Positions 21,728 to 32,250 of a DNA stretch of 64,000 nucleotides are shown here, in pieces (within the stretch, counting starts at the first letter, position 1; each line of letters begins with the position of its first letter). The DNA lies in the NCBI GenBank assembly GCA_009667805.1, contig CM019067.1:243013721-243077720 (forward strand), in the 5' to 3' direction. The notes under the pieces were generated by a model that was not told where the DNA came from, ran no database searches, and saw nothing but the letters and a program-made list of their open reading frames with translations. This DNA comes from Leptobrachium leishanense (lineage: Eukaryota > Chordata > Amphibia > Anura > Megophryidae). A program made the translations under genes and the position numbers.

Positions 21728-22714
21728 TGTGACGGAACCTGATGTTATCATCCGCCTGCGGGTGTGCTCTAATCTGCAGGTGTGTTCCCCCTTCGTTTTG
21801 ATTCTTCCCCCGGCCCGACTACCAAGGTTGTGGCACTCGGCGTCTCGAGCGGCCGGGTATGTCTTTGTGATCTGGATGACCCACGCAGTCAAGGGGACCT
21901 TGATGTGTACCTAGCCCGACTACTGAGAAGTGTCACTCAGCGTCTCGAGCAGCTGGCCACGGATCTGTACGCAGACCTTTACGGTCGTAGATCGGAACGG
22001 CTTGATTCTGCGAAGATTCGGATCTTCCACTAGCGAGTTAGTTGACGATCGATCGTCTGGGTATTCGTATCGCCCAGCGGTCGAAGAAACATCCGCGGCA
22101 CGGCACCAAGCTGTTCGGATCTCACCCTCACTAGAGACAGCTTAATTCGTTCGACAGCAGGAGTCGGATCGTGCGGCGGTCGAAACGCCCACACGTTGCA
22201 AGGTACGAATTCTCGGATCTCCCGGTAGTTAGCTGGACACGTTCAGTCGGCTAGGAGTATTCGGATCGCGCAGCAGCGGCGTACGATAGAATTGTATTTC
22301 GTCCGGGGTGCTGAACCACGAGGGATGTCAGGCACGCTTGGCAAACAGAGACACGAGACGCAGCTGCATGAACTCAAACCAAAGACAACTTTTATTAAGG
22401 ACACATCTGTATTTATACTTTCCCCGCGCTCCACATTTGAAAACCCCATGCCCGCCCCCACAGGTATCATTGGCTTTAAGGCGCATCGGGGCGTTGCCGA
22501 TTCGGGACCAGATGGTCTGATTCAAATTTAGGCGGCAAAATTTGGCGGCAAATTTGAAACGGCATCTATACACAATCAACACTTTTATTTACAGGTCATT
22601 TTTCGGTCAGCTAGAAGGCAGGATCGTTGGTGCAACGGCACAACACATAGTTCATGGAATAACAGTGTCCTGATCCCCTGTTTCTGGCTGAGGGTGTTGG
22701 GCTAGTTCATCACA
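21728..22714 (-). repeat. 3' LTR (987 bp)
   Basis: Bounded by TGTGACGG and ATCACA. On the coding strand it has a TATA-like GTATAAATAC (plus positions 22409-22418) and an AATAAA at 22391-22396. The end of pol (to 22652) overlaps it by about 60 bp. It differs from the 5' LTR at three bases, near 22390, 22467 and 22475. Confidence 0.95.
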
Positions 22715-25700
22715 TTCCTCCCCCACCCCAAAGTCTGACGCACCCGGTAGGACTCCTACGGGTCGTGCCGGGGTAGTCGGTACTCCACCTTCCACCAAGT
22801 TCAGATCCGACCGTCGTGACAGCCCGTCAGCATTGCCATTTTGTGCCCCTGGTCGATACTGAATGGTAAAGTTATAAGGCTGTAGCGCCAAGCTCCAACG
22901 CAACAGCCGGCCATTCTCTCCCGCCACCCGGTTTAACCACACCAGGGGATTATGGTCCGTGAGTACAGTAAATGATCGTCCATACACGTATGGTTGAAAC
23001 TTGCGTAGGGCCCAGACCAGAGCCAGACACTCCTTCTCCACCGCAGCATACCCCACCTCCCGCGGTAACAGTTTTCGGCTAATGAAGGCTACTGGATGGT
23101 CTCCCCCATCGTCCCCCACTTGGCTCAGGACAGCTCCCAGTCCGAACATGGACGCGTCTGTGTGGATGATAAAACGCCGGTTATAATCGGGAGCTGCCAG
23201 TAGAGGGGCTTGAGTCAAAGCGGTCTTTAACTGTTGAAAAGCCCGCTCACAATCCGGGGACCACAGGACTTGTCGGGGTAGGGACTTCTTGGTCAAGTCT
23301 GTCAGAGGTTTGGCCAGATCACTATACCGGGGCACGAATTTTCTGTAATAACCCGCCGTACCTAGAAAAGCGAGTACTTGCGTCTTAGTCACGGGGGTGG
23401 GCCAATCCAAGATAGCTTCTATTTTAGCGGGCTCAGGTCGCTGTACCCCACACCCTACCCGGTGACCCAGGTACTGCACCTCCGCCATCCCCACCTTACA
23501 CTTCTCAGGCTTGAGGGTTAAATTGGCGTCCCTGATGCGCCCCAGGACCGTCCCTACGTGTACCAAGTGTTCCTCCCAGCTCTGACTGTAAATGGCGATG
23601 TCGTCCAGGTACGCACACGCAAATCCCTGGAGGCCATCGAGGAGACGATCTATTAGGCGTTGGAATGTGGCGGGGGCGTTCTTCATCCCGAACGGCATGA
23701 CTTTAAACTGATACAGGCCGAACGGGGTGATGAAGGCCGACTTCGGGGTCGCCTCCTCGGCAAGGGGTATCTGCCAATACCCCTTGCACAGATCCACCGT
23801 GGTCAGAAAATGACCCCCGGCGATCTGATCCAGTAATTCATCGACCCGGGGCATCGGGTAGGCGTCCGTCGTGGTGCAATCATTCACCCGTCGGTAATCT
23901 ACACAGAACCGGGTGGTCCCGTCCTTCTTGGGTACCAAAACCACGGGCGATGCCCATGGGCTGGCGGACGGCTCGATGACCCCCAGTTCCAGCATCTCCC
24001 GAATCTCAGTCCGCATGGTCTCCCGGACTGCCTCCGGAAGACGGTATGCCGGCTGTCGCAGAGGTCGCTGCCCGGGGGTGTCCACGGGGTGAATAGCTTG
24101 GTCGGTGTAACCCGGCAGGGCCGAAAAGACTTCGGAATAACCCCGGAGCAGTTGCCGTACTTGGGCCTGCTTTTCGGACCCCAACGCCTCCCCCAGCTGC
24201 ACCTGTTCCACACCCGAGGGTTGTTTAGTCACCCCCGGTAACTCTACCAGGGGAAACGGTTCTGTCTCTTCGCCCGCGGGAGCACATATGGCCTCCACGG
24301 ACTCCGGGCGTTCGTGAAAGGCCTTCAACATGTTGACGTGGTACGTCCGTTGGATCCTGGTGTTTGCGCAACTCGCCACCACATAGGTGGTATCCCCCAG
24401 TCGGGTTACCACTGTGTAGGGACCTTGCCAGGCCGCCTGCAGCTTGTTCTGCCGCTGTGGTTTCAACACCAGAACCCGCTCTCCCACGCAGAACGAGCGG
24501 CTGCAAGCAGCCCGGTCGTACCACGTCTTCTGTTGAGTCTGCGCGGCCTCCACGTTTTCCCGGACCAACCCTGCAAGTTCTGCCAAGCGCTCCCGGAGCT
24601 TCAGGACATAACTCACGACCGGGACTCCATCTTCTTCCTGCTTCCCCTCCCACTGAGACCTAACTAGATCCAGGGGCCCCCTCACCTGACGTCCGTACAG
24701 TAGCTCGAATGGAGAGTATCCGGTAGATTCCTGCGGAACCTCCCGGTATGCGAACAACAAGTGAGGCAAGTACTGCTCCCAGTCTTTCCTCTCATGTACA
24801 AAGGCCCGAAGAAGTTGTTTCAGGGTCCCGTTAAATCGTTCACACAGTCCGTTGGTCTGCGGGTGATACGGGGCGCTGTGTAACGCCTTGACCCCACACA
24901 GACGCCAGAGCTGCTGGGTGAGCTCAGCAGTAAACTGGGTCCCTTGGTCCGATAATATTTCCCGTGGAAATCCCACCCTCGTAAATACCCGCAGTAAAGC
25001 ATCTGCTACTGTGTCTGCTTGTATGTTGGCTAAAGCCACGGCCTCAGGGTACCGGGTTGCATAATCTACAATGGTAAGTATGTACTTCTTCCCGGTAGCA
25101 CTGGGTCGGGGCAATGGCCCAATCAGGTCGACCGCCACCCGACTAAACGGCTCCTGTATGATCGGCATGGGGCGTAGTGGTACTCTCGGGTGATCCCCGG
25201 CCTTTCCCGCCTTCTGGCAGACGGGGCATGTGCGGCAAAACTCGCGGGTGTCCTCGCTAAGGCGGGGCCAGAAGAAAGCTCGCGCCAACCGGTGGCGGGT
25301 CTTCTTCTGCCCCAGATGTCCCGCTAACGGTATATCATGTGCTAGGCGCAGGAGCTCTTGCCTTGGGCCCTGGGGAACCACCATCTGTTTCTGGGGAACC
25401 TGATTCTTCCCGGACCCCTCCCTCTCAGTATATCTATAGAGTAGCCCATTCTCCCACTCTATCCGGTCGCTGCGTTCTCTGTCCAGCCCCCGGCCAGCCC
25501 GGTCCCGATAGCCCTGCAACGTGGGGTCCGTCCGTGTTTGATAGCGGAGCGTCTCGGGGGAGCTCCAAGGGCAGGGAATGTCAGGAAGTCGGGGACACGT
25601 CGGTGTGGGTCGGGGCGTAGGAATCGGGCGGGGAGTGGCTGTCGGGCGGGGTGTGGGTATCAGGCGGGGTGAGGAAATCGGGCGGGCCGTGGGAGTCGGG

Positions 25701-26293
25701 CGGGGTGTGGGAAAACGTCTCACCTGGGTCCCTCTCGGAGTGCTGTTGTTGTAATGTTTGTCCTGGGATCTGGTAGTGACTGGTGCGGCCGCTTCCGTGG
25801 AGTATGCCGAGACTAGTCGGCCCAGATCATTACCGAGGAGCACCTCGGCTGGTAGTTGGTTCAGTAACCCCACTCTGACTACTTTCTCTCCGGATCCCCA
25901 GTCCAGGTGGACCCGGGCCGTCTCCAGCCGGAGCACTTTTCCACCAGCCACCCGTACCGCGACGGTATTCCGTAATCGGTCGTTCTGTTGGACTAAGTGG
26001 GGCCGGACCAACGTGATGGTAGCCCCAGAGTCTCGGAGTCCTTCCGCCGCTTTCCCGTTGACCCACACCGCCTGGCGATGGTGATGGCGATTATCGGCCG
26101 CGGCCGCCTGTACCGGGTCCGCCTCGTGCAGTCGTTCCCATTCCTCTGGGGCTTTCGGCCAGGGAGGATCAGCGTCGTAGCAATGGGTAGACTGTTGGGG
26201 CCTAGGGGAGGGTCTTGCCAGGTCCGGTCGGTTGGGGCAATTCTGTTTATAATGTCCGTCTTGGTTGCACCCATAGCAGCGTATATTTGCCAT
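22652..26293 (-). CDS. pol: Gypsy Pol polyprotein (nucleocapsid knuckle, PR, IN, RT, RNase H)
   Basis: 1213 uninterrupted residues from the ATG at 26293. In order: a CCHC zinc knuckle (C6, C9, H14, C19); an aspartic protease with DSGAT at 88-92; a proline-rich linker of repeated PTPRP motifs (about 193-232); the integrase zinc-binding region (H319, H326, C356, C359); and an integrase core with D389, D449 and E485 (D,D35E spacing). Reverse transcriptase follows with D834 (VDLCKGYW) and YLDD at 895-898, then RNase H with D1046, E1086 or E1088, and D1113. All catalytic residues are present, so the enzyme set may be functional. The protein would copy the element RNA and insert the cDNA. Upstream the same frame opens to a 7-G run at 26392-26398, where gag switches into it. 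The frame ends inside the 3' LTR. Confidence 0.95.
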   Translation of the reverse strand: MANIRCYGCNQDGHYKQNCPNRPDLARPSPRPQQSTHCYDADPPWPKAPEEWERLHEADPVQAAAADNRHHHRQAVWVNGKAAEGLRDSGATITLVRPHLVQQNDRLRNTVAVRVAGGKVLRLETARVHLDWGSGEKVVRVGLLNQLPAEVLLGNDLGRLVSAYSTEAAAPVTTRSQDKHYNNSTPRGTQVRRFPTPRPTPTARPISSPRLIPTPRPTATPRPIPTPRPTPTCPRLPDIPCPWSSPETLRYQTRTDPTLQGYRDRAGRGLDRERSDRIEWENGLLYRYTEREGSGKNQVPQKQMVVPQGPRQELLRLAHDIPLAGHLGQKKTRHRLARAFFWPRLSEDTREFCRTCPVCQKAGKAGDHPRVPLRPMPIIQEPFSRVAVDLIGPLPRPSATGKKYILTIVDYATRYPEAVALANIQADTVADALLRVFTRVGFPREILSDQGTQFTAELTQQLWRLCGVKALHSAPYHPQTNGLCERFNGTLKQLLRAFVHERKDWEQYLPHLLFAYREVPQESTGYSPFELLYGRQVRGPLDLVRSQWEGKQEEDGVPVVSYVLKLRERLAELAGLVRENVEAAQTQQKTWYDRAACSRSFCVGERVLVLKPQRQNKLQAAWQGPYTVVTRLGDTTYVVASCANTRIQRTYHVNMLKAFHERPESVEAICAPAGEETEPFPLVELPGVTKQPSGVEQVQLGEALGSEKQAQVRQLLRGYSEVFSALPGYTDQAIHPVDTPGQRPLRQPAYRLPEAVRETMRTEIREMLELGVIEPSASPWASPVVLVPKKDGTTRFCVDYRRVNDCTTTDAYPMPRVDELLDQIAGGHFLTTVDLCKGYWQIPLAEEATPKSAFITPFGLYQFKVMPFGMKNAPATFQRLIDRLLDGLQGFACAYLDDIAIYSQSWEEHLVHVGTVLGRIRDANLTLKPEKCKVGMAEVQYLGHRVGCGVQRPEPAKIEAILDWPTPVTKTQVLAFLGTAGYYRKFVPRYSDLAKPLTDLTKKSLPRQVLWSPDCERAFQQLKTALTQAPLLAAPDYNRRFIIHTDASMFGLGAVLSQVGDDGGDHPVAFISRKLLPREVGYAAVEKECLALVWALRKFQPYVYGRSFTVLTDHNPLVWLNRVAGENGRLLRWSLALQPYNFTIQYRPGAQNGNADGLSRRSDLNLVEGGVPTTPARPVGVLPGASDFGVGEECDELAQHPQPETGDQDTVIP
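22715..22729 (-). other. Polypurine tract
   Basis: Read on the minus strand, GGGGTGGGGGAGGAA directly precedes the 3' LTR and would prime plus-strand DNA synthesis. Confidence 0.85.
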
Positions 26294-26364
26294 GGTATTG
26301 GGGCGACTGGGCAGACGGGCAACCAGCGGCCGGACCGTCGGCGCTGGGATTGATGGAGCCGGGG

Positions 26365-27286
26365 TTACCGGCCGGGGAAGTAAGGGCCGCTCCCCCCCGT
26401 GACTTGCCGCGTGTCGACATATTCATCGGCCCAAATAGCTGCTTGCTGTACGGTGTGGGGTTTCCTATCCCGCACCCACTCCCGGATGGCAGTGGGTGTA
26501 TGTTCGAAAAACTGCTCCAGCAGGAGCAGTTGTGTTATCTCGGGTACAGTCTCGGCTTTGCTCCCCAAAAACCAAGTGCGTAAATCCCGCTGTAGTCGGT
26601 GAGCCCACTCCACGTGGGTAGCGCCGCTGGGTCGGCGGGAGCTCCTAAATTTAGCCCGACTGGCTTCTGGGGTCACGGCGAACCGGCTCAACAGCGCCTG
26701 CTTCACGTGTCCATAGTTGGTGGCTTCCTCATCTGGCACCGTGCGGTATGCCTCCGCGGCCGCCCGGTCAATTTGCACGCCAGGATTCTTACCCAGTCAG
26801 TGGGGTGAACTTCGTGTACCTGACACAGCCGCTCGAAATCCTGAAGATAGCTCTCTATTTCTTCGTCGGTCTCGCGGAAGTCTTTAAACGCCTGGAAGGG
26901 CACCTTTCTCCCCGGGGATCGCTCCCCCGGAGGCCGTTATCTCGCGGCCCCCGCAATTCTGCCAACCGCAGTTCGTGCTCGCGTTCCCTTTCTCGTTCTT
27001 CCTCCTGGCAGATTTCTCGAACCAGGTGCTGCATCACTGCTTCTGTCGGGGCGGCTCCGTAGTAAGCGGCCCGTTCCCGGACTTTCCTTTGTAGTGTACT
27101 TTCGTCGACTCCAGTCGCGACGATGACCGGGGGGGTGTCGGCGGGTAGGGCTGTGTTCGCCGCATCTTGGTCCAACCGCTGTAGCTCCTCTATTAAAGTG
27201 TCCCGACTCTTAGAACCTGGAGTGCCACCACGGTTTTCCAGCATGTTCCGCAAGGTGTCTCGCTTATAATTGACATACACTGCCAT
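26365..27286 (-). pseudogene. gag: Gypsy Gag with SCAN-like region, frameshifted
   Basis: Starts at the ATG at 27286, about 45 nt after the primer site. The first part (27286 to about 26885) is rich in Arg and Glu and probably coiled. Reading then moves to a second frame (26903-26770 region: PFQAFKDF...YLQDFERLC) and to a third (26778-26365: YGHVKQALLSRF...WFLGSKAETV...LLLLEQFF), ending at a stop at 26365. The middle region matches the SCAN-like capsid part of GMR1-type Gag. Each change of frame is a -1 shift and each lies in a GC run (near 26888-26912, 26762-26770 and 26392-26398). The first two break Gag. The third, a run of seven G, could be either a lesion or a gag-pol frameshift site. 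Confidence 0.85.
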
Positions 27287-27330
27287 GATGGGTGCTTCGG
27301 GGAAGTCGATGGTATGGATTGCAGAGAGCT

Positions 27331-27348
27331 ATCCCACCGCTGCCACCA
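27331..27348 (-). other. Primer binding site, tRNA-Leu type
   Basis: The plus strand reads ATCCCACCGCTGCCACCA, the 3' end including CCA of vertebrate tRNA-Leu (AAG/TAG type). It lies one base inside the 5' LTR, the usual place for the minus-strand DNA primer. Confidence 0.88.
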
Positions 27349-27349
27349 G

Positions 27350-28336
27350 TGTGACGGAACCTGATGTTATCATCCGCCTGCGGGTGTGCTCTAATCTGCA
27401 GGTGTGTTCCCCCTTCGTTTTGATTCTTCCCCCGGCCCGACTACCAAGGTTGTGGCACTCGGCGTCTCGAGCGGCCGGGTATGTCTTTGTGATCTGGATG
27501 ACCCACGCAGTCAAGGGGACCTTGATGTGTACCTAGCCCGACTACTGAGAAGTGTCACTCAGCGTCTCGAGCAGCTGGCCACGGATCTGTACGCAGACCT
27601 TTACGGTCGTAGATCGGAACGGCTTGATTCTGCGAAGATTCGGATCTTCCACTAGCGAGTTAGTTGACGATCGATCGTCTGGGTATTCGTATCGCCCAGC
27701 GGTCGAAGAAACATCCGCGGCACGGCACCAAGCTGTTCGGATCTCACCCTCACTAGAGACAGCTTAATTCGTTCGACAGCAGGAGTCGGATCGTGCGGCG
27801 GTCGAAACGCCCACACGTTGCAAGGTACGAATTCTCGGATCTCCCGGTAGTTAGCTGGACACGTTCAGTCGGCTAGGAGTATTCGGATCGCGCAGCAGCG
27901 GCGTACGATAGAATTGTATTTCGTCCGGGGTGCTGAACCACGAGGGATGTCAGGCACGCTTGGCAAACAGAGACACGAGACGCAGCTGCATGAACTCAAA
28001 CCAAAGACAACCTTTATTAAGGACACATCTGTATTTATACTTTCCCCGCGCTCCACATTTGAAAACCCCATGCCCGCCCCCACAGGTATGATTGGCCTTA
28101 AGGCGCATCGGGGCGTTGCCGATTCGGGACCAGATGGTCTGATTCAAATTTAGGCGGCAAAATTTGGCGGCAAATTTGAAACGGCATCTATACACAATCA
28201 ACACTTTTATTTACAGGTCATTTTTCGGTCAGCTAGAAGGCAGGATCGTTGGTGCAACGGCACAACACATAGTTCATGGAATAACAGTGTCCTGATCCCC
28301 TGTTTCTGGCTGAGGGTGTTGGGCTAGTTCATCACA
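27350..28336 (-). repeat. 5' LTR (987 bp)
   Basis: Same length and ends as the 3' LTR. TATA-like motif at 28031-28040 and AATAAA at 28013-28018 on the coding strand. As the upstream LTR it would drive transcription of the element. Confidence 0.95.
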
Positions 28337-28344
28337 ATATATAT

Positions 28345-28425
28345 TTTTTTTTTACTTTTGAAAAAACTATTTTACCAGAAGGAAAACATTGGATGCACTA
28401 ATTTTCAAGTATGTCCTGGGTAGCA
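28345..28425 (-). mobile_element. Decayed LINE/SINE 3' tail
   Basis: TTTTACCAGAAGG...TTTTCAAGTATGTCCTGGGT is a mutated reverse complement of the shared LINE/SINE tail. Confidence 0.6.
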
Positions 28426-28476
28426 TCGCCTAGGCTTTCACTTTCCAGGGGCAACAAAAAAACCTCACCACTAATT

Positions 28477-29090
28477 GGTTACTCACAGAGCACCGAAATG
28501 ACGCCAACATTGGTGTTCTGTAGTTCCCTGCACTTCGGGGGAATAAAAATTTCCCCACCCTGCAGTGAATTCACCATTCACCGCAGGGTCCCCAAAGTGC
28601 ATGGAGTCGGCCGCTGTATGCTGCCACCGCAAACCCATGGCCTGCTGTTTTCAAAAGAACTACTGAACGAAAATGTCTGGAATTTACATATAAGATCCTA
28701 TGATTGATAATAAAAAGTTCTGTTACAGAAAAAGAAGAACCGATATTAAAAAAAAGGGGGTGGGATTTTGCCAAAAAAATTCTGAAAAATTACTAAATGG
28801 TACTAAAAAAAATCAATAAATAAAGACTTTTTACTGCAGATTAAAATAATAAGTGGTTTATTAGATATTGCATAAAAACGGGAATATTTTTAACATTGAA
28901 ACCTATGGGGTTCGCCTGAATACCTGAACCTGCTGATTGAAACCACCGAACATCAGGGTATTTCACTGACATTTCTCTGCTGTTTGGTGTTCTCTGAATA
29001 GATTAACCATTACTTCTCTATGGGGATTTGCAATGCCTTCAAACAGCACCGTACTTGCTGGCGGTTCGCCAAACTTGTGTGTGAGCATAT
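28477..29090. mobile_element. CAGGGTTATTC-type DNA transposon, decayed long form
   Basis: Left end GGTTACTCACAGAGCACCG, then CCTGCACTTCGGGG, TGCAGTGAATTCACC, TAAATAAAGACTTTTTACTGC and CATTTCTCTGCTGTTTGGTG as in other copies. The right terminus is worn away at the start of the next element. Confidence 0.65.
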
Positions 29091-29534
29091 CACCAGAGCA
29101 GTGGTGTACTTAGAGGAGTGGCGGAGGGTGGGCCGCCCCAGGTACCAGTGATTATTGGGGTGTCATTAGGGGGTACTAGGAGGTGCCACTGTCACTGTGT
29201 GTCAGCTTTGAGCTGTGTTCTCAAACAACGAGCAGCGGAGCATGGCGTTTGCATACGGAATAAAATCGAATAGAAAAAAATCCCCCTTTCCTCCCTCCAT
29301 AGCACCTCCCCTGCCCCTGCCCCGCAGCAGCTCTAGGAGGGGGATGTGATTTGTGTCCAGAGAGAGAAGATGACAGTAAACGGCAGGTAAATGGGGGGGT
29401 ATCAGCAGAATATGAAGCCCTGTCTGCTTACTGCTGTTTAAAGTTGACCTTTCCTTAACCAGCACTGCAGTGATAGAAATTTGTCATTGAGCTGCCTGGC
29501 TCCTGGTGAGGCTGCGTGCGTGCAGGTCATACTC

Positions 29535-29587
29535 GGTCCGGCCAGTCAGGTGGTACTGAGTCTCAGTACCACCTGACTGGCTGAACC
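29535..29587. repeat. Hairpin shared with 4615-4667
   Basis: The inverted repeat GGTCCGGCCAGTCAGGTGGT around a GAGTC loop, with two mismatches in the right arm. Confidence 0.8.
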
Positions 29588-29869
29588 ACGTGACACGCAT
29601 GCAGCTGCCCACCCTTTCGTTAACATGGACTGTCACTCTATTCTGGACTGAACACCCACCAGGAAGGGAATCAAAGCCACGGTGCACCCTCTGGCAGTGG
29701 CACTCCACTGCTGACAAGATGGCTCCACGCACAGGCACAGCCGCGATCCTAACGTGGCCTGGAGGGACCTCCTGCTGAATCTGTACACAGTCCCTGCTGA
29801 CTCTGCACACAGCCCTACCATGGACGGAGGCCGGTAAATGTAGAATAAATAATTGCTGTGTGCTCATAT

Positions 29870-30390
29870 ACACTCGGTTTGCTGGGAGTTTTATTGCAGT
29901 GGATTCTGATGCACTCATACACACCACACATTGCATTGCTGGGAGTTTTATTGCCGTGGATTCTGATGCACTCATACACACCACACATTGTATTGCTGGG
30001 AGTTTTATTGCTGTGGATTCTGATACGCTGACCCACACATTGCATTACTGGGAGTTTTATTGCTGTGGATTCTAATACACTCATACACACTGCACATTGC
30101 ATTGCTGGAATTTTTATTGCTGTGGATTCTGATACGCTGACACACACCAAACATTGCATTGCTGGGAGATTTATTGCTGTGGATTCTGTGATACACACTG
30201 CACAGTACTGTGAGTTTTATTGCCTTGGAGCTCTGGGATACACTCATACACACTGCACATTACTGTGAGTTTTATTGCTGTGCAGTTCTGTGATATGCTC
30301 ATACACAGTGCACATTTCTGTGGGTTTTATTGCTGTGCAGCTCTGTGATACGCTCATATGCAGTGCACGTTTCTGTGGATTTTATTGTTC
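29870..30390. repeat. 57-bp tandem repeat, about nine copies
   Basis: GCTGGGAGTTTTATTG at 29881, 29938 and 29995 gives a 57-bp period. Later copies drift to CTGTGAGTTTTATTGCTGTG. Open frames on both strands follow the repeat and are not genes. Confidence 0.88.
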
Positions 30391-30723
30391 AACCAATTAG
30401 AGCGGCTGTGATCCAGTATACTTGACATGCGTGGCTGTTCTTTGTAAAAATGCTTGAATTTAAACATTTCATAATTTTATTTATCTCAATAGATACATTT
30501 GAAATGGTATACAAAATATACAAGTAGGCACTTGGTATCCACTTTTAATATAAAGAGAGGAAAAGGCGGAGCTCCTAGAGGAAAAGGTGGAGCTTAAAGA
30601 GGAAGGGTGGGGATTAACCAGGAAGAGGTGTGGCCTTGACAGGAAGGGGTGCCTCAAATTTAAATTAGGGGGTGCACGAGTTTAGTCAGGCCTAGGGCAG
30701 CACAAAACCTAAATACACCACTG

Positions 30724-31136
30724 ATACTAGCAGAGATGACTCTAGACTTAGTGAGGTGCTAGACAAAGCACAAATCGGAGGCCCCTCTTTTTTTACAAAA
30801 AATTAAGAAATTATCACAACAATAATTAAAAAGGCCAATTATGAATAAAAAGACACAAATGGCTTTCTTAGTAGAAAGAGTATGTGACTGTAGGAGTGCA
30901 TTTGTGTAGAATATCAATATAAATATGAAAGCCATGTGCATGCTAATATTCCACAGAAATGTCCTCATGTGATGTACCACTGAGTGCAGATTTAGGCAAT
31001 TACCTATTTTGCCTGACTAGAGAGCCATCTCTGCATATTTGTCTTTTATAATCATCAAATTCAACACTTTTGTAGACATACCAGTACTGTCTCTATCCTA
31101 CCAAACCTCTCCATTTGACTCTGTCACTTTACATGT
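30724..31136. other. Gene-free AT-rich stretch
   Basis: No recognised feature over about 410 bp. Confidence 0.45.
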
Positions 31137-31214
31137 CAGTGACGTGTGGTGAGGTCAGTGGCTGGTAAGGCACTGGCTAATATCAGAGCCAGATATACAC
31201 AGGTTATTTAGTTT
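31137..31214 (+). mobile_element. hAT-like left end bordering a minisatellite
   Basis: CAGTGACGTGTGGTGAGGTC resembles a hAT terminus. The minisatellite starts within 80 bp, as in the MITE at 7565. The right end was not identified. Confidence 0.4.
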
Positions 31215-32250
31215 CAGGTTCAGTGCTTCCCAGGATCTGGCTGCTCTCAGTGCTCCCTAGGCTCTTGCTGCTATCAGGGCTCCCCAGAATCTTGCTGATC
31301 TCAGTGCTCCCCAGGATCTGGCCACTGTCAGTGCTCCCCAGGATCTGGCTGCAATCAGGGCTTCCCAGGATCTTGCTGCTCTCAGGGCTCCCCAGGATTT
31401 GGCTGCTCTCAGTGAACCCCAGGATCTTGATGCTCTCAGGGCTCCATAGAATCTGGCTGCTCTCAGGGCTCCCCATGATCTTGCTGCTCTCAGGGATCCC
31501 CAGGATCTGCTTTCTCTCAGGGCTCCCCAGGATCTGGCTGCTCTCAGTGCTCCCCAGGAACTGGCTGGTCAGTGCTCTCCAGGAACTGGCTGTTCTCAGT
31601 GCTCCCCAAGAACTGGCTGTTCATGGCTACCTAGGAACCGGCTGCTCTCAGTGCTCCCCAGGATCTGCCTGCTCTCAGGGCTCCCCAGGATCTGGCTGCT
31701 CTCAGTGCTCCCCAGGAACTGGCTGGTCAGTGCTCTCCAGGAACTGGCTGTTCTCAGTGCTCCCCAAGAACTGGCTGTTCATGGCTACCTAGGAACCGGC
31801 TGCTGTCAGTGCTCCCCAGGACCTGGCTGCTCTCAGGGCTCCCCAGGATCTGGCTGCTCTCAGGGCTCATCAGGAACTGTCTGTCCAGTGCTCCCCAGGT
31901 ACTGGCTGCTCTAAGTGCTCCCTAGGATCTTGCTGCTCTCAGTGCTCCCCATGATCTTGCTACTCTCAGTGCTTACCATGATCTGGCTGCTCTCAGGGCT
32001 CCCCAGCAACTGGCTGTTCAGTGCACTCCAGGATCTCTCGCTGCTCTCAGTGCTTACCATAATCTGGATGCTCTCAGTGCTTCTCAGGAACTGGCTGTTC
32101 AGTGCTCTCCAGGATCTGTTGCTGCTCTCTTTGCTTACGATGATCTGGCTGCTCTCAGGGCTGCCCAGGATTTTGATGCTCTTAGAGCTCCCCAGGATCT
32201 CTTGCTGCTCTCAGGGCTCCCCAAGAATCTTTTGCTGTTCTCAGTGCTCT
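31215..32250. repeat. 27-bp minisatellite, about 38 copies
   Basis: Units like GGCTGCTCTCAGGGCTCCCC followed by AGGATCT, with variants (CAGTGCTCCC, GGAACTGGCTGTTC). A larger duplicated block repeats about 130 bp (31600-31650 with 31730-31800). The open frames (31223-31792, 31915-32295) with LPRIWLLS repeats reflect a unit length divisible by three. Confidence 0.9.

Larger units (their letters stand above)
21728..28336 (-). mobile_element. Complete GMR1-type Ty3/Gypsy LTR retrotransposon
   Basis: 6609 bp between ATATA duplications (21723-21727, 28337-28341; the site is an AT repeat, so the exact limits are ambiguous by a few bases). It has two 987-bp LTRs, a primer site, gag, a single pol frame and a polypurine tract, all on the minus strand. 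The pol order is protease, integrase, reverse transcriptase, RNase H, with integrase before reverse transcriptase. That is the diagnostic order of the GMR1-like Gypsy group in deuterostomes. Gag contains a region like the SCAN domain, which is thought to derive from this group. Three substitutions between the LTRs indicate a very recent insertion. Confidence 0.95.
29099..30723 (+). mobile_element. hAT-like element with 57-bp internal repeats
   Basis: Ends CAGTGGTGTACTTAGAGG and CCTAAATACACCACTG form a terminal inverted repeat typical of hAT. No clear 8-bp duplication (CACCAGAG versus ATACTAGC), so it is either old or a composite. The interior holds a hairpin shared with 4615-4667, a 57-bp array and a GCCTAGGGCAGCAC segment near the right end. 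No transposase seen. Confidence 0.65.

Noticed and set aside
29484..30268. Repeated ESTAIKLPAMQC-type protein as a cysteine-rich gene
   Set aside because: Encoded by the 57-bp tandem repeat, with open frames on both strands.
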